5,673 nucleotides of DNA from Acidimicrobiia bacterium. GTDB lineage: Bacteria; Actinomycetota; Acidimicrobiia; Spongiisociales; ZC4RG35. The stretch spans positions 1 through 5,673 of the forward strand of contig JAICND010000116.1 in the NCBI GenBank assembly GCA_025929005.1, in the 5' to 3' direction. Positions 1-5,414 of the stretch are shown here, in pieces. The notes under the pieces are model-generated. The model was given only the letters and a program-made list of their open reading frames with translations. It was not told the DNA's origin and did not search any database. Position 1 is the stretch's first letter. Every line of letters begins with the position of its first letter. The position numbers and the translations under genes are program-made.

Positions 1-855
1 GCGTTGCAGGTTGGCGCAGTCACTGGCGGCACCCACTTTCGTCCGATCGCGGCCGCTACCGTGCACCTTCTCTACGACGACACTCCGGCTGCCATCAACC
101 ATTCCGAGGTGTATGAAGCGGTGATCGACCCTCTCGGTCACACCTGGGACGAGGTTGCCGTCAAGACCGTAGATCACGATCCGCGTGACTTCCTGAACGA
201 GCCTCCTCCTGGCGGAGGGGCCTACGAACTGACGGACGCCGCCATCGACCAGGCCGCGTTCTGGAAGACGATGGCTTCGAACCTTGGCGCCCATCTGGTA
301 AACCGCCGCCGTCTCCGGATCTGGAAGAACCCTGGCCTCAAGCTCTATAGCCGTGTCGGCGAACTCGAATCCGAGTTCCGGGCACGTTGTATCGAAGCGG
401 CCGGCGACCAGGCCGACAAGGCCATCGCCGCCCTGCGCGACAAGTACCGGCTGCGGATCGACCGGGCTCGCGACCAAGTGGCCGTCGCCCGCCGACGAGC
501 AGAGGACCTGTCTGCCGAGGTCGGTGCTCGCAAGCAGGAGGAAATAATGTCGGGGGCTGGAGACCTTCTCGGAGCGCTCCTCGGTGGCCGCCGCCGAAGC
601 ACGGTCTCGAGAGCAGCAACCCGTCGTTCCCAAACCAAGAGGGCCGAAGTCCGACTCGATACTGCTGAAGGCACGGTGGAAGACAAGCTGACGGCGCTAA
701 CTGAGCTCGAGGCAGATATGGCGGATGACGTCGTCACCATCACGACTCAATACGACGACATGGCCGCCCTCATCGAAGAGGTAGAGATTCCCCTCGAGAA
801 GGTCGATGTCAAAGTGACCGACCTCAGGCTGGTCTGGGTGCCGACCGCGCCGTGA
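1..855 (+). CDS. C-terminal part of a HerA/DUF87-type ATP-binding protein (5' end outside window)
   Basis: The frame is open from the first base to TGA at 853-855 (284 codons). The first internal start, a TTG at 4, is not convincing, so I read this as the tail of a larger protein. Residues below are counted from that TTG. No Walker motifs are present; they would lie upstream. Residues 85-120 (AFWKTMASNLG through LKLYSRVGE), followed by a long charged coiled coil (about 122-180), a Gly/Arg-rich hinge (about 183-212, GGRRR), a second coiled coil (about 213-262) and a closing beta segment ending LRLVWVP, resemble the C-terminal region of actinobacterial DUF87/HerA-like ATP-binding proteins as I recall them. 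Members are predicted DNA-translocating or helicase-like ATPases with no settled role. The coiled coils suggest oligomerisation or a partner contact (inference). The stop lies 2 bp from the convergent CBS-domain gene, leaving no room for a separate terminator. The family call rests on the tail alone. Confidence 0.65.
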   Translation, partial: ALQVGAVTGGTHFRPIAAATVHLLYDDTPAAINHSEVYEAVIDPLGHTWDEVAVKTVDHDPRDFLNEPPPGGGAYELTDAAIDQAAFWKTMASNLGAHLVNRRRLRIWKNPGLKLYSRVGELESEFRARCIEAAGDQADKAIAALRDKYRLRIDRARDQVAVARRRAEDLSAEVGARKQEEIMSGAGDLLGALLGGRRRSTVSRAATRRSQTKRAEVRLDTAEGTVEDKLTALTELEADMADDVVTITTQYDDMAALIEEVEIPLEKVDVKVTDLRLVWVPTAP

Positions 856-857
856 TC

Positions 858-1241
858 TCACTCCTCGTCGGCGACGATGGCCACCAGCAGGTCACGGACC
901 GAGACAATTCCGAGCAGCAGTCCGTCCTCGATTACCGGTAGGTGGCGGTAGCCGGCTTCGGCCAACCACTCTGCTGCCTCCCACACGTCATTCTCTGGAG
1001 AGAAGACATCGGGTTCAGCGCTCATCACCGCGCTCACCGTCGTCGTTGTTGGGTCGATACCCCCTGCCACGGCACGGACGATGTCGCGTTCCGTCAACAG
1101 ACCGACGAGGTGAGTCCCCTCGACTACTCCGAGCGAGCCATGACCTGCGGCAGACATTGCCTGGGCGGCCTCAACCAGCGTCGTAGCTGGGCCACAAACG
1201 TGAGCAGCGTCGCCGACCAGCTCGCGCAGAATCACGCTCAA
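858..1241 (-). CDS. Two-CBS-domain (Bateman module) protein
   Basis: A stand-alone protein of 127 residues, essentially one Bateman module. CBS1 spans about 14-58 and contains GLLTERD (48-53, with T50 and D53). CBS2 spans about 76-122 and contains GIVSVRD (111-117, with S114 and D117). These G-h-h-T/S-x-x-D motifs are the usual ribose/phosphate contacts for adenine nucleotides in CBS domains, so binding of AMP, ATP or a related ligand is a reasonable inference; the partner is unknown. No other domain or membrane segment is present. The annotated start is TTG at 1241. A GTG two codons in (1235) is an equally good start, an in-frame stop at 1274-1272 bars anything longer, and neither start has a visible Shine-Dalgarno. 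It lies 34 bp downstream of the sigma-factor gene on the same strand and is probably translated from the same transcript. It is not the enzyme cystathionine beta-synthase despite the shared abbreviation. Confidence 0.88.
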   Translation of the reverse strand: MSVILRELVGDAAHVCGPATTLVEAAQAMSAAGHGSLGVVEGTHLVGLLTERDIVRAVAGGIDPTTTTVSAVMSAEPDVFSPENDVWEAAEWLAEAGYRHLPVIEDGLLLGIVSVRDLLVAIVADEE

Positions 1242-1251
1242 AGGGTAGGCA

Positions 1252-1274
1252 TGAGGCGGGAGACGCGAGCCTCA
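1252..1274 (-). repeat. Inverted repeat between sigma and CBS-domain genes
   Basis: TGAGGC (1252-1257) and GCCTCA (1269-1274) are perfect 6 bp complements around an 11-base loop, and they fill most of the 34 bp gap between the two minus-strand genes. No T-run follows on the minus strand, so it is not a classical intrinsic terminator. It could be a weak pause or processing site that lowers expression of the CBS-domain gene relative to the sigma gene, or it could be chance. Confidence 0.3.
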
Positions 1275-1275
1275 G

Positions 1276-2262
1276 TTAGATGAGGTCTTGTTCCCTAATC
1301 CCAAACGAAGGATGGCGCAGACGGCACAGCGCCAGCTTCTCGAGCTGGCGAATCCGCTCGCGGGTGAGGTTGAACTCCTCCCCGATCTCTTCGAGGGTCC
1401 GTGGTACTCCGTCGTAGAAGCCGTAACGAAGCGCGAGGATCCGGCCTTCGCGAAGAGGAAGGCGCTCGATCGAACGACGGAGAGAGTCGGCCACGTCCAT
1501 CTCTTCGGTGAGCTGGACGGGATCGGCAGCGTCCTCATCTTCGATGAAGTCGCCGAGTTGGGCACCATCTTCTCCCACCGGCTGTTCGAGCGAGACCGTG
1601 TCGGCGACGCCGAGGGCCAGCTCGACCTTGTCGACGGTCACGCCGGCTTCCTCGGCGATCTCCTCGGGGCGAGGGTCGCGCCCTAGCTCCGCCTTAAGGC
1701 TTGCCTGAGCGGCACGGACCGCAGCCAGGGTGTCGTGCAGGTGAACGGGAATCCGCACGGTTCGCGACTTATCGGCGATAGCGCGGGTTATGGCCTGACG
1801 AATCCACCAAGTGGCGTAGGTGGAGAACTTGAAACCCTTGCGCCAGTCGAACTTCTCGACTGCCCGGATAAGGCCAAGGTTGCCCTCCTGAATCAGATCG
1901 AGGAAGTCGATGCCGGAGGTATTGGCATACCGGCGGGCGTTGGCCACCACCAAACGGAGGTTGGCGGTAAGGAAAGCGTCCTTGGCCTCGCGGCCCTGGC
2001 GCTCCTTGCGACGGAGTTCGAACTCTTCCTTCTTGTCCTTGTATTCGCCTCGGCCGAGACGAACACCCGCGTCCTCGCCGGTCTCGATCCGCTGGGCAAG
2101 CTCGACTTCCTGCTCGGCGGTGAGCAGGTCGTATTCACCGATTGCGGTGAGATACTGCGATACGAGATCAGTCGTAAGCCGGCCGCGTTCGTCGGTCAGC
2201 TTGCTCTGAAGACGCTCGCGGCGTGCCTTTTCAGCGGCGCGGGTCGACTCGGCAGTCGTCAT
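1276..2262 (-). CDS. RNA polymerase sigma-70 factor, group 1/2 (SigA/SigB-like)
   Basis: A complete 328-residue sigma factor that directs core RNA polymerase to -10/-35 promoters. Region 1.2 is about 32-62 (DLVSQYLTAIGEYDLLTAEQ). A short charged spacer (63-92) precedes region 2 (93-165), which includes NLRLVVANARRY, the core-binding DLIQEGNLGL and the -10 recognition/melting helix YATWWIRQAITRAIA. Region 3.0 (VRIPVHLHDTL, 169-179), region 3.1, and the region 3.2 finger (SLEQPVGEDG...LGDFIEDED, 224-244) follow. Region 4.2 (288-318) carries TLEEIGEEFNLTRERIRQLE, the -35 helix-turn-helix with the usual R-E-R-I-R-Q contacts. The length is close to mycobacterial SigB (about 323 residues). It lacks the long N-terminal region 1.1 of many primary sigma factors, so it may be a small primary factor or a group 2 paralogue; this window cannot decide. 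The C-terminal tail after LRHPS (GIREQDLI) differs from the usual SR..VLR..LD ending. The ATG at 2262 has a GGAGG 11 nt upstream, the only clear Shine-Dalgarno in the window. Confidence 0.95.
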   Translation of the reverse strand: MTTAESTRAAEKARRERLQSKLTDERGRLTTDLVSQYLTAIGEYDLLTAEQEVELAQRIETGEDAGVRLGRGEYKDKKEEFELRRKERQGREAKDAFLTANLRLVVANARRYANTSGIDFLDLIQEGNLGLIRAVEKFDWRKGFKFSTYATWWIRQAITRAIADKSRTVRIPVHLHDTLAAVRAAQASLKAELGRDPRPEEIAEEAGVTVDKVELALGVADTVSLEQPVGEDGAQLGDFIEDEDAADPVQLTEEMDVADSLRRSIERLPLREGRILALRYGFYDGVPRTLEEIGEEFNLTRERIRQLEKLALCRLRHPSFGIREQDLI

Positions 2263-2273
2263 GGGTATCTAAT

Positions 2274-2299
2274 CCTCCACAGGGCGGGTGGACCGCCCT
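2274..2299 (-). promoter_or_regulatory. Sigma-gene leader: Shine-Dalgarno inside two mutually exclusive hairpins
   Basis: In mRNA order the leader reads AGGGCGG (2299-2293), TCCAC (2292-2288), CCGCCCT (2287-2281), GTGGA (2280-2276), GG. Hairpin A pairs AGGGCGG with CCGCCCT (7 bp, loop TCCAC) and leaves the Shine-Dalgarno GGAGG (2278-2274) free. Hairpin B pairs TCCAC with GTGGA (5 bp, 7-base loop) and buries three of its five bases. The pairs cross with no linker bases, so both are unlikely to form fully together. This geometry resembles an on/off translational switch. The pairing is seen in the sequence; regulation is inference. Hairpin A is the stronger, so the default state would be open. 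Confidence 0.45.
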
Positions 2300-2302
2300 T
2301 TT
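2281..2302 (+). terminator. Possible plus-strand terminator upstream of the DUF255 gene
   Basis: Read on the + strand, AGGGCGG (2281-2287), loop GTGGA, CCGCCCT (2293-2299) is a 7 bp GC-rich hairpin that runs into four T residues (2299-2302, the first within the stem) and then CC. It would stop antisense transcription leaving the sigma gene before it reached the DUF255 gene. The T-run is short, and the same bases form a hairpin in the sigma-gene leader, so its function as a terminator is uncertain. Confidence 0.25.
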
Positions 2303-2316
2303 CCATCGGGCCGTCC

Positions 2317-2345
2317 ACTATGACACAGAACCGTGAGTTTGTGAA
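2317..2345 (-). promoter_or_regulatory. Sigma-A-type promoter for the sigma-factor gene
   Basis: On the minus strand, TTCACA (2345-2340; 5 of 6 to TTGACA) is followed after exactly 17 bp by CATAGT (2322-2317; 4 of 6 to TATAAT), and TGT directly before the -10 supplies an extended -10 TGn motif. Transcription would start near 2310, giving a leader of about 48 nt that contains the whole alternative-hairpin region and the GGAGG. This is the best-matching promoter in the window. It looks like a site for a primary-type sigma factor, so the gene could be autoregulated (inference). Confidence 0.6.
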
Positions 2346-2396
2346 CCCCCTAAATTTCCCCATGCCGGGGACCGCTTTTCAGCCTTTTTGGGCCAT

Positions 2397-2416
2397 TTAT
2401 CCACAGGTTCTCCACA
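2397..2416 (+). promoter_or_regulatory. Tandem DnaA boxes, 11 bp apart
   Basis: TTATCCACA at 2397-2405 is an exact match to the canonical DnaA box. TTCTCCACA at 2408-2416 differs from it at one position and also by one base from the TTGTCCACA form common in GC-rich actinobacteria. The two have the same orientation and start 11 bp apart, one helical turn. They lie about 52 bp upstream of the sigma-gene -35 and about 75 bp upstream of the DUF255 start, so bound DnaA could influence either promoter. Binding is inferred from sequence only. Confidence 0.5.
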
Positions 2417-2425
2417 AGTAACCCC

Positions 2426-2441
2426 TAGGTCGCCCGACCTA
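2426..2441. promoter_or_regulatory. 7+7 bp inverted repeat, candidate operator
   Basis: TAGGTCG (2426-2432), CC, CGACCTA (2435-2441) is a perfect dyad of two 7 bp arms with a 2 bp centre, in non-coding DNA 50 bp upstream of the DUF255 ATG and 10 bp beyond the second DnaA box. The compact dyad is the shape of a site for a dimeric repressor or activator. No T-run follows on either strand, so it is not a terminator. The regulator is unknown. Confidence 0.35.
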
Positions 2442-2490
2442 TTCCTCGCCTGACCCCTTCCACTTGGGGCTGACGCTACGGTCGAGGGTG

Positions 2491-4506
2491 ATGGCCAATC
2501 GTCTCGCCCGATCGACCTCTCCGTATCTGCTTCAACATGCCGAAAACCCCGTCGATTGGCACGAGTGGGGTGACGAGGCGTTTGCCAAAGCTCGTCAACG
2601 CCAGGTGCCGATTCTTCTCTCTGTCGGATATTCAGCCTGCCATTGGTGCCACGTGATGGCCCATGAATCATTCGAGGATTCGGCTACGGCCGCCGAGATG
2701 AACGCCAACTTCGTGAACATCAAAGTGGACCGCGAGGAGAGGCCTGATGTTGATGCCACCTATATGGAGGCTGTGCAGGCGATGACCGGCCACGGTGGCT
2801 GGCCCATGACTGTCTTTCTTACGCCTGACCTCGAGCCGTTCTATGCCGGCACCTACTTCCCTCGCGACGACCGGCCGGGTATGCCCTCGTTTCGGCGGGT
2901 CATGGCCTCATTGGCTGACGCCTGGAGACAAAGGCGTGGTGACGTCGAAGAACAGGCTGGTCGCATCATCGCAGCGATCTCGACACCGGTCACGCCGGGC
3001 GACGGCCTGCCCGACTCCGGCGCTCTCGTTCAGGGTTACCAGGCTCTGGCTTCAACTTTCGAGCCGACGTATGGAGGCTTTGGACACGCTCCCAAGTTCC
3101 CGCAGTCGCCCACCCTGGAATTCCTCCTAAGGGTGTGGCGCGAGCCCTGGGCGCCCGAAGCAGGAGCCATCGTACGAAAGACCCTTCACGCCATGGCCGA
3201 CGGTGGCATTCATGACCAGGTGGCCGGTGGGTTCGCTCGCTACAGCGTCGACGAACGATGGCTGGTGCCGCACTTCGAAAAGATGCTCTACGACAACGCC
3301 CTGCTGGCAAGGCTTTACCTCTGGGCTGGCATCGAACTGGCCGACGATCGTCTGCTCGAGGTTGCCCGCTCGACCTTTGAGTACCTCCTCAGAGATCTTC
3401 GGCATCCCGACGGTGGGTTCTTCTCGGCTGAAGACGCCGACTCGGAGGGGGTGGAGGGCAAGTTCTACGTGTGGACCTTCGACGAGTTCATGGAGATAGC
3501 TGACGCTGACGCGGGTTTGGCGGCGCGCCACTTCGGAGTGACCAAGAAAGGCAACTTCGATGGTCACAACATCCTGCACCGAGCCGTCCCTCTCGAGGTG
3601 GCGGCGGCAGAGGTGGGAATGTCCAACCTCGAAGCGTCCCACCGGATCGAAGCTGTGCGACAGCGACTGAACGATCGGAGGCGCAACCGAATCAGACCGG
3701 GTCTGGATGACAAGGTGATATCGGCCTGGAACGGTCTGGCTATCAGAGCATTGGCGGAAGGCGGCGCGGCCCTGGGTGAACCTCGATACTTAGGGGCTGG
3801 TGCCGACGCTGCCCGATTCGTGCTCGATCGAATGCAGACATCCGATGGGCGTCTGCTGCGGGCTTGGGCCAAAGGCCATCCATCGCACGTGGCTGGCTTT
3901 CTCGATGACTACTCCGCGATGTCGGCCGGTCTGCTCGCCCTATTCGCTGCCACCGGAGATGTGAACTGGTACGAAAGCGCCAAGCGTCTTCTCGACCAGT
4001 TGGCCGGGTTGTTTGCCGACGAGACCGGTGGATTCTTCACCAACGAGCAAACCCACGAATTGCCCAAGAGACCAAAGGATGTCTTTGACAATCCGAGCCC
4101 GTCAGGAAATGCATTGGCGGCCGAAGCTCTCCTGACTATGTCTCTTTACACGGGTGACCAGAGCACTCGCGCCGCGGCCGAGGGGACGCTCACGGGGTTA
4201 GGGATGATCATGGGCCGATACCCCACAGGTGCGCCCTACGCAATGGCGGTTCTGCACTCGCTTCACAGGGGCACCCATGAACTGGCTGTGGTGGGCGAGG
4301 AATGGTCGGAATTGGCGAAGGTCTACTGGCGTCGGCTACGACCGCATGTTGCCCTGGCGGGATCGGCAAGCGACGAGACGCAGGTCCCCTTGTTGACCGA
4401 CCGTTTTGTCAGAGGCACTACCCGGGCCTATCTGTGCAGCGGTTTCTCATGCCTGGCGCCGGTTACATCCCCAGAGGAACTCGAGGAGTCGCTGGCCAGC
4501 GTCTGA
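2491..4506 (+). CDS. DUF255 (YyaL/SSP411-type) thioredoxin-fold and six-hairpin glycosidase-like protein
   Basis: A 671-residue protein of normal length for the bacterial YyaL/eukaryotic SPATA20 family. The N-terminal thioredoxin-like domain (about 1-165) opens with NRLARSTSPYLLQHAENPVDW and carries C50-H-W-C53 and GGWPMTVFLTP (102-112), which contains the proline of the thioredoxin fold. The remainder (about 180-671) is the alpha/alpha-barrel part related to six-hairpin glycosidases, with signature stretches GGFGHAPKFP, GGIHDQVAGGFARYSVD, WLVPHFEKMLYDNA, FFSAEDADSEG, DDKVISAWNGLA and NPSPSGNA. The C-terminus keeps a second pair, C649 and C654, in AYLCSGFSC. No signal peptide or membrane segment is visible, so it is probably cytoplasmic. 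The family's activity is not established; a redox or carbohydrate-related role is suggested only by fold. ATG 2491 is chosen because family similarity begins two residues later; TTG 2464 and GTG 2488 are alternatives. GAGGG sits only 2 nt before the ATG, too close for a normal Shine-Dalgarno. Confidence 0.93.
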   Translation: MANRLARSTSPYLLQHAENPVDWHEWGDEAFAKARQRQVPILLSVGYSACHWCHVMAHESFEDSATAAEMNANFVNIKVDREERPDVDATYMEAVQAMTGHGGWPMTVFLTPDLEPFYAGTYFPRDDRPGMPSFRRVMASLADAWRQRRGDVEEQAGRIIAAISTPVTPGDGLPDSGALVQGYQALASTFEPTYGGFGHAPKFPQSPTLEFLLRVWREPWAPEAGAIVRKTLHAMADGGIHDQVAGGFARYSVDERWLVPHFEKMLYDNALLARLYLWAGIELADDRLLEVARSTFEYLLRDLRHPDGGFFSAEDADSEGVEGKFYVWTFDEFMEIADADAGLAARHFGVTKKGNFDGHNILHRAVPLEVAAAEVGMSNLEASHRIEAVRQRLNDRRRNRIRPGLDDKVISAWNGLAIRALAEGGAALGEPRYLGAGADAARFVLDRMQTSDGRLLRAWAKGHPSHVAGFLDDYSAMSAGLLALFAATGDVNWYESAKRLLDQLAGLFADETGGFFTNEQTHELPKRPKDVFDNPSPSGNALAAEALLTMSLYTGDQSTRAAAEGTLTGLGMIMGRYPTGAPYAMAVLHSLHRGTHELAVVGEEWSELAKVYWRRLRPHVALAGSASDETQVPLLTDRFVRGTTRAYLCSGFSCLAPVTSPEELEESLASV

Positions 4507-5357
4507 GCAGAGACCCACACGTACGTGATCCAAATCAGGTCCGCGATCGCCAGATGGAGAATCTGCAACCACAACGGCGTCTTGAGCACGATGTTGAGGA
4601 GCCCCAGCCCCAACTGGATCAGCATGAGGATGCCCAGGCTTCGCAATGGTCCTCTAGAGCCGTCAGATCGGCGGACCCGCTTGGCGACCGCGGCCGCGGC
4701 GACGACGGCAATTGCCAAGATTGGGTGGACGATCCGGAGCCGCGTGAGGAAGTGCCGGGCTCCGGCGTCAACTGGTCCGGCAGCTGGAAACAACGTGTCG
4801 GCCAGAGCGGTGACGGCGCCAGTGGCGAAGATGAGCACAAGAGCCGTTGCACCGACCAGCAACCAGGCACGCGCGCGAGTCGGCCGCCATGTTGGCCGAA
4901 CACTGCCGCCATTTCCGAGGAACCAGGCCGTGAGCGTCAGCGCTGCCAACAACACCAAAGTGTTGACGAGATGGAGCGGAACGGAGATCACCCTGGCCAC
5001 CGAGTCATCACGGCCAACCCATTCGTAGACGACGATGGCGGCGCCTATCAGTGCCTCCCCGATGATGGCGGCTCCAGCCCAAAGCACCGATCGACGGGCG
5101 GGATGGCCCGGCACTCTCGACCTCAACACCATGATTGCCAGCACCGCTACGAGGACGAGCGCCAGACCGCTGGCCACCCGGTGGGTGAATTCGATGGCGG
5201 TCGCTCCTTCCAGGGCAGGAACTAGCTCACCGCCACAGGTCGGCCACGTTCGTCCGCAGCCGGCCCCCGAGTGGGTGGCCCGCACCACCGCCCCGACAAG
5301 GATGGTGAGGACGTTCCAACCGATGACACCCCACGCCAGCCTGGTCAGACGATCCAT
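4428..5357 (-). CDS. ctaA: Heme A synthase (CtaA/COX15 family)
   Basis: A 309-residue polytopic membrane protein with eight predicted transmembrane helices (about 8-28, 58-78, 91-111, 124-146, 165-187, 208-226, 238-258 and 264-286). It oxidises the C8 methyl of heme O to a formyl group, giving heme A for cytochrome aa3-type oxidases. Family hallmarks are present: GAVVRATHSGAGC, the first-loop cysteine pair C34 and C41 typical of CtaA with loop disulfides, E57 and H59 in EFTHR, and candidate heme ligands H129 (VPLHLVNT), H211 (RIVHP) and H268 (ILHLAIADL). The last 25 codons, a Ser-rich tail after helix 8, are antisense to the end of the DUF255 gene. No heme O synthase or oxidase subunit gene is next to it. 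The ATG at 5357 has no Shine-Dalgarno; a TAACCT six bases upstream suggests a leaderless mRNA. Confidence 0.92.
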   Translation of the reverse strand: MDRLTRLAWGVIGWNVLTILVGAVVRATHSGAGCGRTWPTCGGELVPALEGATAIEFTHRVASGLALVLVAVLAIMVLRSRVPGHPARRSVLWAGAAIIGEALIGAAIVVYEWVGRDDSVARVISVPLHLVNTLVLLAALTLTAWFLGNGGSVRPTWRPTRARAWLLVGATALVLIFATGAVTALADTLFPAAGPVDAGARHFLTRLRIVHPILAIAVVAAAAVAKRVRRSDGSRGPLRSLGILMLIQLGLGLLNIVLKTPLWLQILHLAIADLIWITYVWVSAQTLASDSSSSSGDVTGARHEKPLHR

Positions 5358-5363
5358 GTATCG

Positions 5364-5369
5364 AGGTTA
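5364..5369 (-). promoter_or_regulatory. Candidate -10 for leaderless ctaA transcript
   Basis: TAACCT on the minus strand (5369-5364) fits the actinobacterial TANNNT -10 pattern. It is followed by exactly six bases and then the ctaA ATG, so transcription would begin at or next to the start codon. No convincing -35 lies 16-18 bp upstream. The absence of a Shine-Dalgarno supports a leaderless start, but a TANNNT hexamer is easy to find by chance. Confidence 0.35.
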
Positions 5370-5400
5370 TCGACCCGGATCACGGCCACGTTCGGGGCCA

Positions 5401-5406
5401 TATGCT
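5401..5406 (+). promoter_or_regulatory. Candidate -10 for the PLP-enzyme gene
   Basis: TATGCT (4 of 6 to TATAAT, fits TANNNT) ends 8 bases before the ATG at 5415, so a start at or just before the ATG is plausible and the mRNA would be leaderless or nearly so. No -35 match is visible. With the ctaA element it would make a divergent promoter pair inside 57 bp. Confidence 0.35.
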
Positions 5407-5414
5407 GAGTGCGG

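Noticed and set aside
345..743. 132-codon minus-strand frame inside the ATPase tail gene
   Set aside because: A Ser/Arg-rich low-complexity translation, antisense to a coherent coiled-coil protein; a shadow frame.
2273..2281. TCCTCCACA as a third DnaA box
   Set aside because: It has two mismatches in the TTA half and coincides with the sigma gene's Shine-Dalgarno complement, which explains the sequence.
2357..2371. 5 bp inverted repeat TCCCC/GGGGA in the intergenic region
   Set aside because: The arms are short and low-complexity and lie upstream of the sigma -35 without a defined position relative to any start; expected by chance.
1735..2421. 228-codon open frame on the + strand opposite the sigma gene
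   Set aside because: It is antisense to the highly conserved sigma-70 regions, has no family resemblance, and runs out into the intergenic regulatory region.
2477..2482. TACGGT as a -10 for a leaderless DUF255 transcript
   Set aside because: It fits TANNNT and lies 8 bases before the ATG, but matches TATAAT poorly and has no -35. I could not identify a DUF255 promoter with confidence.
2464..2490. TTG start giving a 9-residue longer DUF255 protein
   Set aside because: Family similarity begins at the NRLA following the ATG at 2491, and the extra residues show no conserved character or Shine-Dalgarno.
2263..2490. The intergenic region as a replication origin
   Set aside because: There are only two good DnaA boxes, no extended AT-rich unwinding stretch, and no dnaA, dnaN or other origin-linked gene nearby. 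A regulatory role fits better.
4490..4501. 12 bp palindrome CGCTGGCCAGCG at the DUF255 3' end as a terminator
   Set aside because: Only a 4 bp stem with a 4-base loop is possible and no T-run follows. It lies within coding sequence and is likely chance in GC-rich DNA.
4302..5225. 307-codon open frame on the + strand opposite ctaA
   Set aside because: Its translation is rich in Arg, Gln, Asp and Gly with no recognisable motif, and it lies antisense to a clear eight-helix CtaA. It is a by-product of GC-rich codon use.
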